This document shows positions 1 to 7,035 of a stretch of DNA of 14,439 bases, one piece after another. The DNA is taken from assembly GCA_029856625.1 (NCBI GenBank), contig JAHKLG010000022.1, positions 1 to 14,439 of the forward strand. The letters are read 5' to 3'. This stretch comes from Candidatus Njordarchaeota archaeon (GTDB lineage: Archaea > Asgardarchaeota > Njordarchaeia > Njordarchaeales > Njordarchaeaceae). A program made the translations under genes and the position numbers. The notes below the pieces were generated by a model. It did no database searches, was not told where the DNA came from, and saw nothing but the letters and a program-made list of their open reading frames with translations. Within the stretch, counting starts at the first letter, position 1. The number at the start of each line of letters is the position of its first letter.

Positions 1-1377
1 CGTTGGTTCATCAAAAAGAAGAATTTTTGGATCCAGTATAAGTACCGAGGCAAGCGCGACCCTCAGTTTTTCCCCACCAGATAAAGCAAATGGGTTTTCT
101 TCAAGAAGATGATCAATCCTAAGGAACTTCGCTATTGCATGAACTCTCCTCCTTACTTCATTCTCCTTAATTCCCTGCATTCTTAAGCCGAAGGCTATTT
201 CGTCATAAACTGTTTTATTAAAGAAGATTTCTTCAGGATTCTGAGGCATATACCCCACTAAACCCACAACATCTTTTAACCGCAGATTATTAGTGCTTTT
301 TGAAAACAGAAAAACTTGGCCCTTGACTGGTTTATGTATACACGCAATTAACTTAAGGAGAGTTGTTTTCCCAGCACCATTGGGACCCATTAGTGCCACA
401 AAAGAACCTTCCCTAATACTCAATGAAAAGCCCTTAAGAACCCATTCACCGTCATATGCAAACCATACATCATCCAAAACAATGGCGTGTCTAGATCCCT
501 TTGGATGCGCCCGCTTAGACTCTTTATCTATTCTTTGAATTACACAGTTCCTGCGTCTTAATTCATTCTTAAGCTCTTCTAGGCCTAGAAAAACATTTGA
601 ATCTGGAGCCAAGAATCTCGTAAGCAACGCCAATTTTGGATACCCAATACCTAGTTTCCCCGGTAATTCTGTAGCAAATATCTTTCTAGGGGGGCCATTA
701 GCCACTATTCTCCCATCATCTATGAGAATAACTCTATCCGCCACTGTTGAAAGCTCGTCGAACCTATGCTCTGCTACTATGATAGTCATACCAAGTTCTT
801 CTCTAATTATTTTAAGTGAGATCAGAAATCTCTGAGCACTAGCTGGATCAAGCTGAGAAGTCGGTTCATCAAGGAGGAGGAGATGAGGCTGTATGGCCAA
901 AGCAGCGGCTAAGACAATCTTCTGCTTCTGACCAGCGCTGAGGGCTAATGTATCATAATCCCAGAAACTCCACATATCAACGCATTTAAGGGCTTCCTTA
1001 ACTCTTTTAATTATTTCTTCACGGGAGAAACCAAGATTAGCTAAACCGAATGCAACCGCTCTCCAAACCTTTCTAGCTAATATTTGATCCTCAGGGAATT
1101 GCAAAACAGTAGCCATTCCTTTCTTAGTCCTCTCTCTAGGAGGGATGTGTGTAATATCTTCATCATAAAAGAATATTTGACCAGAAAAGTCACCACGATA
1201 AAAAAATGGAATAAGACCATTAATTACTCGAAGTAAAGAGGACTTTCCGGATCCAGATCTACCCGCTAATAAGACGATCTCATTTTCATTGATCCTTAAG
1301 TTTATATTTTTTAAAGCTTCATTTGTCCGCCCAAAATACCTGAAACTTATATTATCTATTCTGAGGATCTCAGCCAC
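1..1377 (-). CDS. ECF transporter ATPase, fused A1-A2 double ABC domain (partial, 3' end cut by window edge)
   Basis: This is the energy-coupling ATPase of an ECF-type vitamin transporter, hydrolysing ATP on the cytoplasmic side of the membrane complex. Two complete ABC cores lie in one chain. The first has Walker A GRSGSGKSS (39-47), signature LSAGQ (146-150), Walker B LLLLDEP (166-172) and H-loop His204. The second has Walker A GPNGAGKTT (331-339), a Q-loop Gln379, signature LSGGE (432-436) and Walker B LLFDEP up to the window edge at residue 459. The frame is open from base 1377 to base 1 without a stop. I chose the GTG at 1377; another in-frame GTG at 1389 is possible. An AAGGAG sequence lies 11 nt before the first. 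The gene overlaps the end of the S-component gene by about 22 nt, so the two are co-transcribed. The missing partner is the T component (EcfT), which I expect downstream, to the left of the window. The first signature has Ala for the usual second Gly. Confidence 0.93.
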   Translation of the reverse strand, partial: MAEILRIDNISFRYFGRTNEALKNINLRINENEIVLLAGRSGSGKSSLLRVINGLIPFFYRGDFSGQIFFYDEDITHIPPRERTKKGMATVLQFPEDQILARKVWRAVAFGLANLGFSREEIIKRVKEALKCVDMWSFWDYDTLALSAGQKQKIVLAAALAIQPHLLLLDEPTSQLDPASAQRFLISLKIIREELGMTIIVAEHRFDELSTVADRVILIDDGRIVANGPPRKIFATELPGKLGIGYPKLALLTRFLAPDSNVFLGLEELKNELRRRNCVIQRIDKESKRAHPKGSRHAIVLDDVWFAYDGEWVLKGFSLSIREGSFVALMGPNGAGKTTLLKLIACIHKPVKGQVFLFSKSTNNLRLKDVVGLVGYMPQNPEEIFFNKTVYDEIAFGLRMQGIKENEVRRRVHAIAKFLRIDHLLEENPFALSGGEKLRVALASVLILDPKILLFDEPT

Positions 1378-1931
1378 TCTGGTGCCCACTCCTTCGGAAG
1401 ACTGAGAACTATGACCACTCCCGGTATGATATTGATTAGTCCTTGAAGTATATTAAAGAGGAATATAAACCATAGAAACACCCCTAGGTTCATACCGAAC
1501 CATGAAGCCACAGTCTCTAAAGGAATCCCTGGGGTATAAATGATGGGGATCAAAACATAGTCAGCTAGAGTCATACAGGCTGATCTTATTATTACACTAA
1601 ATATGGCTAGCATGTAGATGCCTAATCTTTTGTTCTTAATTTTAGGCATTATATAGACGGCTGAGGATATAGGTAATGCCATACTTAATATTGCCAGAGT
1701 CTTAAAGATAGCTCCTATTGGATCCCGAGAAACGTAGGCCAGTCCTAGGATAATGCTGGAGATAAAAGCATATACTGGTCCAAGCATAACACTGACAATC
1801 ATAACAGGTAGTTCAGCTATATCAAATTTTAGGAAGGAGAGAGGAGGAAAAGGATACTGAAGAGGAAATAAGGCAAGCGCTATGGCTAAAGCTGTTAAAG
1901 TAGCTGTTATGGATACTTCACGAGCTCCCAT
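1356..1931 (-). CDS. ECF transporter S component, RibU-like substrate-binding membrane protein
   Basis: This small integral membrane protein of 191 residues is the likely substrate-capture subunit of the ECF transporter whose ATPase gene follows and overlaps it. Hydrophobic stretches lie near residues 6-24, 40-66, 72-95, 103-130 and 145-175, fitting the five to six helices of S components. The loop KFDIAELP (35-42) followed by a Gly-Pro (51-52) resembles the RibU subgroup, which binds riboflavin, where a K-x-D-x-S/A-D/E-x-P stretch precedes a F-G-P motif. Riboflavin is therefore the best guess, but another vitamin or precursor is possible. The ATG at 1931 is supported by AAGGTG (complement of 1937-1942) five bases upstream. 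A short palindrome containing a possible TATA box lies further upstream. Confidence 0.8.
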   Translation of the reverse strand: MGAREVSITATLTALAIALALFPLQYPFPPLSFLKFDIAELPVMIVSVMLGPVYAFISSIILGLAYVSRDPIGAIFKTLAILSMALPISSAVYIMPKIKNKRLGIYMLAIFSVIIRSACMTLADYVLIPIIYTPGIPLETVASWFGMNLGVFLWFIFLFNILQGLINIIPGVVIVLSLPKEWAPEWLRSSE

Positions 1932-1965
1932 CTAAACACCTTAGATACGGCATAAAAATGGCTAC

Positions 1966-1979
1966 ACGTATTTTTACGT
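1966..1979 (-). promoter_or_regulatory. Candidate promoter/operator of the ECF transporter operon
   Basis: The 14 bases form an inverted repeat, ACGTA-tttt-TACGT. On the minus strand the centre reads TAAAAATA, a fair archaeal TATA box. A start about 25 bases downstream would give a leader of roughly 15 nt that contains the GGTG ribosome site. The symmetry could alternatively mark a repressor site over the TATA box. No experiment supports either reading. Confidence 0.3.
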
Positions 1980-2002
1980 ATGATTACGGAATAAAATGAT
2001 TA

Positions 2003-2019
2003 GAAAATATAATTAAAAA
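2003..2019 (-). terminator. T-rich 3' end for the COG1751-like gene
   Basis: On the minus strand, about 40 bases after the stop codon at 2057, the sequence runs CTTTTTAATTATATTTTC. Archaeal RNA polymerase commonly ends at such T-rich stretches without a hairpin. It separates this gene from the ECF operon downstream. Confidence 0.35.
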
Positions 2020-2056
2020 GGTAGCGTATTTGCTAATGATAGAAGATAAAACACGC

Positions 2057-2638
2057 CTATTCAAAATGTTTTAGCGGTTTACAGATTATTTCCTTTATGA
2101 ATAAATCAAAGAAGTTCGTTGAGTGCGCTGGTTTTACCACACAAGCTGTATCTGCTCCCCGACCAGTACCCGCGATGGCGATTACATCTTTACTAATCGG
2201 TATTAGGCCAGCATCGGCCGCCATTACAACTATCTCAACAACCACTTTTATGCCTTCTCCCAATAACCTAAGAGCTTGAGCAATAAACTCCACTGGACCC
2301 CACGTATTAAGCATTTTCCTAAGAGCTCTTTCTACACCGCTTAAAGCATGTGTGCACGTTAATATCTTTGCCCCCATTGAAGCGAGTTTCTCTCTTAATT
2401 CGGCAGGGAACTCTTGTTCTCCAGGATTTCTAAAACCAGTCATATGGGTAACTATAACTAAGTTGTATTCCCTTGGATTAAACACCTTAACAGCCCTCGA
2501 AGCAGTATAACCCGTTGTAGAAGCTACTATAATGTCTCTTATTCTCAGCTCATCGGCTCTTTTCTTAGCGGCCTTTAAGGTTTCGTCTGTATTATCTTTC
2601 CCAGGCTTTTCAAAATAAATGATCTCTTTCCTTAGCAT
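2057..2638 (-). CDS. COG1751-type protein with pyruvate kinase alpha/beta-like domain, function unknown
   Basis: The 193-residue product resembles the widespread archaeal and bacterial group often named 'pyruvate kinase alpha/beta domain-containing protein', which has the fold of the C-terminal domain of pyruvate kinase but no catalytic domain. It is not a pyruvate kinase. Visible signs are the early strand-loop ASTTGYTA (39-46), a central VIVTHMTGF (61-69), and the glycine-rich AGTGRGADTA (156-165), which looks like a phosphate-binding loop. The start is the ATG at 2638: GGTGA lies five bases upstream, while the longer TTG start four codons earlier would put the ribosome site inside the gene. 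It is transcribed divergently from the gene at 2730. No substrate or pathway can be assigned. Confidence 0.75.
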   Translation of the reverse strand: MLRKEIIYFEKPGKDNTDETLKAAKKRADELRIRDIIVASTTGYTASRAVKVFNPREYNLVIVTHMTGFRNPGEQEFPAELREKLASMGAKILTCTHALSGVERALRKMLNTWGPVEFIAQALRLLGEGIKVVVEIVVMAADAGLIPISKDVIAIAGTGRGADTACVVKPAHSTNFFDLFIKEIICKPLKHFE

Positions 2639-2643
2639 GTGAA

Positions 2644-2648
2644 TCACC
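2644..2648 (-). promoter_or_regulatory. Ribosome binding site that fixes the start at 2638
   Basis: GGTGA on the minus strand, five bases before the ATG. It falls within the coding sequence if the upstream TTG at 2650 is used, so it argues for the shorter protein. Confidence 0.6.
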
Positions 2649-2660
2649 AATAGAAACAGT

Positions 2661-2712
2661 TATGAAAAGTACGTACTATTACTCATTAACTATAGTTTAT
2701 GCAATTTATTAT
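2661..2712. promoter_or_regulatory. Divergent promoter region with two perfect palindromes
   Basis: The 91 bases between the divergent genes contain AGTACGTACT (2668-2677) and AACTATAGTT (2688-2697). Both are perfect 10-bp palindromes, and their centres are 20 bp apart. TATA-like sequences are TTTTCATA on the minus strand (2661-2668), AGTTTATG (2694-2701) and TTTATTAT (2705-2712) on the plus strand. Transcription start sites cannot be fixed by eye. Confidence 0.3.
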
Positions 2713-2729
2713 GCTCGTCGTGATAATTC

Positions 2730-3422
2730 ATGGCAAGGTTGCTTGAAAGATTGCTCAATTTAGCTATTCGGAAAATTATTGATAAGTATTCTGGACCTAC
2801 TCTTAAGGTCGAGATGAGTGATTATTTCAGAATTCTTCTTTCAGAACACAGAGGTGATGAATTATATAAGGAACTCTCTAGAAGCTATGGTAATGAAAAA
2901 CTCTCACATTCCTTTTCCGATTCTTTATACTTAGTAACAGATTCCCTCGAAATAATCAAACCCCACACAAGAAGTATTGACGAACTCATCGATTACACTT
3001 ATGAAGATAATGTGAGATTGATCGGAGCTATTAGGGAATGGCCAACGATTCCTCCACACTTTATGGCTTCTGACTTCATTTTGGCATCAGAGATCAACCT
3101 CAGAGCTCTAATATCATTTTCCAGAATAGGTAATGAGGTACATGTATTAGCAATGAAGGGTGATTGGTCAAAATGCTTGCAAGTGCGCAGATACGTGGTT
3201 GAGAGAATCATAGAGGTAGCTGAGAGATTTGTCCCAAAGCTCTCTGAGGAAAAACTAACTTATGTATCAGAGATCGATGAAATACCGATAAAATATGGTA
3301 CACTAAGAATATATCCCGAGGTTTTTGATAGTAAGAAGTGGAAAGAGGTATTGAATTTGATCACTATGGCTTATCTAGGCGCCACAGAATTCCCGCAATA
3401 TATCCTATTCCGCTTGATATAG
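2730..3422 (+). CDS. Unrecognised soluble protein, 230 residues
   Basis: I do not recognise this family. The product looks soluble and globular: it has no signal peptide, no membrane segment and no Cys cluster (one Cys). The N-terminal 20 residues are a basic amphipathic helix. A charged helix around 170-195 is followed by short strands (about 200-230), ending in the hydrophobic sequence YILFRLI. The ATG at 2730 has GTGAT five bases upstream, which is a weak but usable ribosome site. Codon use and composition look like the neighbours, so it is probably a real gene. It faces away from the COG1751-like gene and tail to tail with the membrane-protein gene at 3489. Nothing in the context reveals a role. 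Confidence 0.7.
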   Translation: MARLLERLLNLAIRKIIDKYSGPTLKVEMSDYFRILLSEHRGDELYKELSRSYGNEKLSHSFSDSLYLVTDSLEIIKPHTRSIDELIDYTYEDNVRLIGAIREWPTIPPHFMASDFILASEINLRALISFSRIGNEVHVLAMKGDWSKCLQVRRYVVERIIEVAERFVPKLSEEKLTYVSEIDEIPIKYGTLRIYPEVFDSKKWKEVLNLITMAYLGATEFPQYILFRLI

Positions 3423-3424
3423 TT

Positions 3425-3436
3425 ACTTGATCAAGT
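3425..3436. repeat. Perfect 12-bp palindrome between convergent genes
   Basis: ACTTGATCAAGT is fully self-complementary and starts three bases after the stop codon of the plus-strand gene. It has no loop and no T-run on the plus strand, so it is a poor terminator. A protein-binding site is possible. Confidence 0.4.
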
Positions 3437-3445
3437 TGTTATCTT

Positions 3446-3458
3446 AAAAAAATAAAAA
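3446..3458 (-). terminator. T-run terminator of the ferredoxin-AOR-membrane protein operon
   Basis: On the minus strand the sequence reads TTTTTATTTTTTT, about 30 bases after the stop of the membrane-protein gene. This is the usual archaeal T-run end of transcription. Confidence 0.45.
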
Positions 3459-3488
3459 TCCATTAGAAAAGCTATGTGTTTAATGATT

Positions 3489-4316
3489 CTAAGAGATCTC
3501 TACTCTCCCCACCCTAACATTTTTTATTACCATTAACTCAAAACCATCTACAATTTTTTGCAGAATGTCTGGTGATATATGATAAATGGCGCTGAATACT
3601 CCGATAACCAGGAATAATAGTGGTGTATAGCTGGCTAGAATCACAATTATTATGAACCAGAGAGCTAAATATAAATCCCCAAAAATGATGGCAGCTTCTA
3701 CATAGATAGGAACCAGAGCCGTTAGTGAGCCTATGCCCACTATTATCATGTAAAAGCACCACAATAACTTACTAGGGAAATACATGGTGTTTTGAGCCCT
3801 TAATTCTCTTAAATTAGAATATTCTATAAGCCAATAAGGAAGAACTAAGATAATAACTAGCAGGGGAGCGTACTGCCTTATAAACTCATAAGCTACTAGA
3901 TAAAATCTTAATGGGTCGCCGGATGAAACAATAGTGAATATTCTTACAATAAGCATCACTGGTCCGAACAAGATATAAGCATATTTAAAGATCGCTGGTT
4001 TGAAAAAACTTCTCCGTGTCTTCAAGATTACTAGTCTTGATACATGAAGTATTTTGGCTTCTAGAATTATTTCAAGGGCTAGAACGGGTGCTATAAAGTA
4101 TCTCATGATGGGTATCGCTATGGTTCCAAGAAAAAGACCTAAGAGGAAGTACTTGGCTGAGTGCCAAGCCACTATACTGGAGACAATCATTATTGGATCT
4201 CCTACCCCAAAAATCCAGTGAATCACGAAGAATTCTAACGTATTCATACAAAAATATAGGGGGAGAGAAGTAAGGATGAGAGCCAATACTCTATAATATA
4301 TCCGTATCTTGCCCAT
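3489..4316 (-). CDS. Multi-pass membrane protein of unknown family, last gene of the AOR operon
   Basis: The 275-residue product is strongly hydrophobic, with about seven likely membrane helices near residues 9-36, 41-51, 56-84, 112-131, 149-165, 184-211 and 215-245. The short loops carry many Arg and Lys. I do not recognise the family. The gene starts four bases after the stop of the AOR gene if the ATG at 4316 is used (GGTG nine bases upstream). A GTG at 4328 would overlap the AOR gene by eight bases. Either way it is co-transcribed with the oxidoreductase. His33 and His52 fall in or near the first two helices, and His91 and His246 lie elsewhere. Some AOR-family operons, such as E. coli ydhYVWXUT, encode a membrane cytochrome b, so a membrane anchor or electron-transfer role is possible, but no heme motif is proven. 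Confidence 0.75.
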   Translation of the reverse strand: MGKIRIYYRVLALILTSLPLYFCMNTLEFFVIHWIFGVGDPIMIVSSIVAWHSAKYFLLGLFLGTIAIPIMRYFIAPVLALEIILEAKILHVSRLVILKTRRSFFKPAIFKYAYILFGPVMLIVRIFTIVSSGDPLRFYLVAYEFIRQYAPLLVIILVLPYWLIEYSNLRELRAQNTMYFPSKLLWCFYMIIVGIGSLTALVPIYVEAAIIFGDLYLALWFIIIVILASYTPLLFLVIGVFSAIYHISPDILQKIVDGFELMVIKNVRVGRVEIS

Positions 4317-4320
4317 TTGC

Positions 4321-6210
4321 TCATACACCGAGTCTCTTTCTTATTTTCTCAAGAGCTGTCTTATAATTGGTAATTCCGAGTTTATCCAAAACTTCCTCAC
4401 GTGGAATTCCATATTCGTCATAACCCATCTCTTGATAATATTTCTTCCTTAGCTCTACCACTTCGTTCCTATCTACTTTTTCACCCTTTGCTGGACCAGA
4501 TGGCAATGGTTCATAGAATCTTGGAGGATTATCATCATGAATTCTTGGATCCCAGTAAACATCAGGACCTCCAAGTAGGATAAGTAGTCGCTGAAGATGA
4601 ATTATTCTTAGCCCAATCTCGTTAATCCATTTTTCGCTTGTTATGTTCCAACCAGTTACTGTGTTGAGGAAATCCAACCTCTCTTCGAATCCGAGAACAA
4701 ATGTTGTAAACGAACAAACTACCGCTGAATCATCAAATGCTGAGATAAGCTCTCCCCTAGCCGATCTAGCAGGTAACTCCTTAACAGCAGTTGACGTATG
4801 ATCGCCCCCCTGCACCGATACCGCGTAGCTGATAGGCCCGGGGTAGTCTATTTTGCTCCTTATACCATGAGCACCCACAGCAATTCCCTTGACTTGTACA
4901 GCGTATTGAAGAACATCGGTATTCTTTATTTCACTTAATTTTATAGCCGCTCTATACGTGCCTTCGGCGAGAATAGCTCCTATACCTTTCCTCTCCACTA
5001 TCAGTTTTATGAGAGAAGCAAAAGCATCCGCATCTCCCCATTTAAGTTCTATCCCATCCAGATCTTCTTTAGTCAGAATTCCCCTCTGATAAAGTTCTGC
5101 CGCAAAAGCTAGAACATTGCCAGTGTTTATAGCGTCTAAGCCGTATTCATCAACTAACCATGCGAGGTAAATTATTTTTTCCGCAGAGAATATTCCCAAA
5201 TTAGTTCCCAAATAAGCTTGTAGTTCGTAATCAGGCATATCTGTGAGAGCTCCTTTATATTTTCCATATTTAATATATGAAAGCTTCATGCAAGTTACTG
5301 GGCACCCGTAATCACCCCAGAAATCCTTTACCCAATATTTGAATTCAAAATTAAGAACTCCTATCCTCTTATCATCATGATACTCCTCCTGCCAATTTCT
5401 GATAGGTTCTGCACTCTTCTCCGCACCAACAGTATACCCACCTGCACCCGTTCCCCAATATCTTAACGTACCTACCTTGAAAATACGCTCCCAAACAACT
5501 CTTAATAATTCTTTGAACCTCTCAAAATTTGCCACGGGAGGAAGCGGGCCAGTACCTTTCACAACAATTGCTTTTAAATTCTTAGCTCCCATAACAGCTC
5601 CATATCCTCCATAACCCGCAGCATGAGCCAGTTTTGACATAACAGCCGCTGTTCTGACCTTATTCTCTCCCGCTGGTCCAATATAAAGTATTGCTGGCTC
5701 TTTTGGAATTCCCCTAATTCCTTCCCTTCTCCTTAGTTCCGCATACACATTTCTCATTAATGCCTTAATCGTCTCGGTTCCCGTTAAGCCCCATAGTTTA
5801 GAAGCATCCCTTATCTCAATTGTATCGTCATATATAAATAGATATACGGGTGTATTTGCCTTACCTCTCACGATTATTCCATCATACCCTGCAGCTTTTA
5901 ACTCAATACCTACTTCAGAAGAAATGGTAGATCCAACAACTCCATTGCTTTGAGGGGACTTGCCTGTAATACATATTTTCATTCCAGGGTAATAGCCAGT
6001 TAATGGTCCAGTTAATATGAGTAATAAGTTCTCTTCACCTAAAGGATCTATTTCATCCCACTTTGCTCCAAGTTCATTCCAAAGAATCCAAGTGCCTAAC
6101 CCTCTACCCCCAAGAAATTTCTGATAGATGTCCTCTGGTAACTCTTTAATTCTTATCTTCTCATTTGATAAATCGATATCAATTAATCTTCCATGGAAAC
6201 CATATGGCAT
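4321..6210 (-). CDS. Tungsten-dependent aldehyde:ferredoxin oxidoreductase family protein
   Basis: This 629-residue enzyme is full length for the AOR family, cytoplasmic proteins that oxidise aldehydes to acids with a tungsto-bispterin cofactor and one iron-sulfur cluster. Family marks in order are GGRGLG (34-39), GPLTGYYPG (68-76), the AGYGGYGAVMGAKNLKAI stretch (198-215), a DxxGL motif DEYGL (354-358) and a second cofactor-site motif ending DSAVVC (494-499). His448 may match the active-site His of Pyrococcus furiosus AOR. The cluster ligands expected as C-x2-C-x3-C plus a distant C appear here as Asp300, Cys303, Cys307 and Cys499, so the first cysteine is replaced by Asp. A strong AGGAGGTG site sits eight bases upstream of the ATG, inside the end of the ferredoxin gene two bases away. 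That ferredoxin is the obvious electron acceptor. The substrate cannot be told from sequence. Gene symbols aor, for or wor would be over-precise. Confidence 0.95.
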   Translation of the reverse strand: MPYGFHGRLIDIDLSNEKIRIKELPEDIYQKFLGGRGLGTWILWNELGAKWDEIDPLGEENLLLILTGPLTGYYPGMKICITGKSPQSNGVVGSTISSEVGIELKAAGYDGIIVRGKANTPVYLFIYDDTIEIRDASKLWGLTGTETIKALMRNVYAELRRREGIRGIPKEPAILYIGPAGENKVRTAAVMSKLAHAAGYGGYGAVMGAKNLKAIVVKGTGPLPPVANFERFKELLRVVWERIFKVGTLRYWGTGAGGYTVGAEKSAEPIRNWQEEYHDDKRIGVLNFEFKYWVKDFWGDYGCPVTCMKLSYIKYGKYKGALTDMPDYELQAYLGTNLGIFSAEKIIYLAWLVDEYGLDAINTGNVLAFAAELYQRGILTKEDLDGIELKWGDADAFASLIKLIVERKGIGAILAEGTYRAAIKLSEIKNTDVLQYAVQVKGIAVGAHGIRSKIDYPGPISYAVSVQGGDHTSTAVKELPARSARGELISAFDDSAVVCSFTTFVLGFEERLDFLNTVTGWNITSEKWINEIGLRIIHLQRLLILLGGPDVYWDPRIHDDNPPRFYEPLPSGPAKGEKVDRNEVVELRKKYYQEMGYDEYGIPREEVLDKLGITNYKTALEKIRKRLGV

Positions 6211-6212
6211 AT

Positions 6213-6734
6213 TTATAGCACCTCCTTATCACCGTATAAATTCTCCGCTAGCAACTTAGCTTTATATAAGGGATCAACAGCAAAAATTTTCCTGACTTTT
6301 CTTCGATCCATATGAATTAATCTTAAAGCCCCATAACCAGCTTCATTACAAACTTTCACGCACTCGGGATCACCACCGCACAAATCACATATCACGACAT
6401 ATTTTTTCCCCTTAGGTATTCTCGGAACATTGCCAGGACACGCTTTATAACATTCCCCACAACCAACGCACTTATCTTTATTTACAATAACAGCTCCTGT
6501 CCTCTCATCTATAGAAAGAGCCCCTTCAGGACAAGCTGATACACATGGATAATCGGGACACTGCACACAGCTATGCGGGATATTGATTCCTGGAAAGAAT
6601 TCAAAAACCCTTATTCTAGAAGCTTCTGGCCATATGATACCTTCATGCTTAAGAGAACAAACAATTTCACATAATCTACAGCCGCTACATCTAAGCGGAT
6701 CTACAAGGATCCATATATTCTCTGTACCACTCAT
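6213..6734 (-). CDS. Four-cluster [4Fe-4S] ferredoxin-like electron-transfer subunit
   Basis: The 173-residue product carries sixteen cysteines in four groups: Cys16/19/22/26, Cys56/59/64/68, Cys89/92/95/99 and Cys116/119/125/129. This arrangement fits four [4Fe-4S] clusters, as in the electron-transfer subunits of the DmsB/HycB type. Such subunits accompany several AOR-family enzymes, including the WOR5 partner of Pyrococcus, AorA of Aromatoleum and E. coli YdhY. There is no signal peptide or Tat motif, so it works in the cytoplasm. It probably takes electrons from the AOR encoded two bases downstream and passes them to ferredoxin or a membrane partner. The ATG at 6734 has GGTGA four bases upstream, and the gene is the first of the operon. 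Confidence 0.93.
   Translation of the reverse strand: MSGTENIWILVDPLRCSGCRLCEIVCSLKHEGIIWPEASRIRVFEFFPGINIPHSCVQCPDYPCVSACPEGALSIDERTGAVIVNKDKCVGCGECYKACPGNVPRIPKGKKYVVICDLCGGDPECVKVCNEAGYGALRLIHMDRRKVRKIFAVDPLYKAKLLAENLYGDKEVL
6219..6226 (-). promoter_or_regulatory. Strong ribosome binding site of the AOR gene
   Basis: AGGAGGTG on the minus strand, eight bases before the ATG at 6210. It lies within the last codons of the ferredoxin gene, which suggests translational coupling. Confidence 0.65.
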
Positions 6735-7035
6735 AATTTCACCAATTAATTATGAATTTTGATACCGATAATACAGTCAAATACTTTAGAAAACACCTAT
6801 TTAAGTCGGATATACATGTAATAAAAACATCATCAAAATAATTAGTTCCCAATTTTTAGGAATTTCAGAGCAAAATCAATATCTTAAATGAAACCGTAAA
6901 CTTATGATAAGTTGAGAATATAAAGGGATGTATGCACATTCTTAGTATCAGCAAGAAATTAGGAAAGCTATGTTTTAGATGACAATTTAAATTACAGAGA
7001 AAATGGGGGGAATCTAAGCCGTATAGAGACGTTTT
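6735..7035. other. Intergenic region between the flavoprotein and ferredoxin genes
   Basis: These 301 AT-rich bases hold the likely promoter of the ferredoxin-AOR operon near the left end. I see no open frame of note, no RNA gene and no clear T-run directly after the flavoprotein stop at 7036. Confidence 0.5.
6798..6805 (-). promoter_or_regulatory. Candidate TATA box of the ferredoxin-AOR operon
   Basis: CTTAAATA on the minus strand, about 65 bases before the ferredoxin start, would place transcription start near 6775 and leave a leader of about 40 nt. An 8-bp palindrome, TACATGTA (6813-6820), lies just upstream and could be a regulator site or chance. Confidence 0.35.

Noticed and set aside
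2097..2279. Plus-strand frame opposite the COG1751-like gene
   Set aside because: Shadow of a conserved coding region, with no ribosome site.
3425..3436. The palindrome as a plus-strand hairpin terminator
   Set aside because: It has no loop, and no T-run follows on the plus strand.
6813..6820. TACATGTA palindrome as a definite operator
   Set aside because: Eight bases in AT-rich DNA arise easily by chance; kept only as a remark on the promoter.
6823..6839. TGATGAT-like sequence on the minus strand as a C/D box RNA
   Set aside because: No matching D box (CTGA) or second box pair at the required distances.
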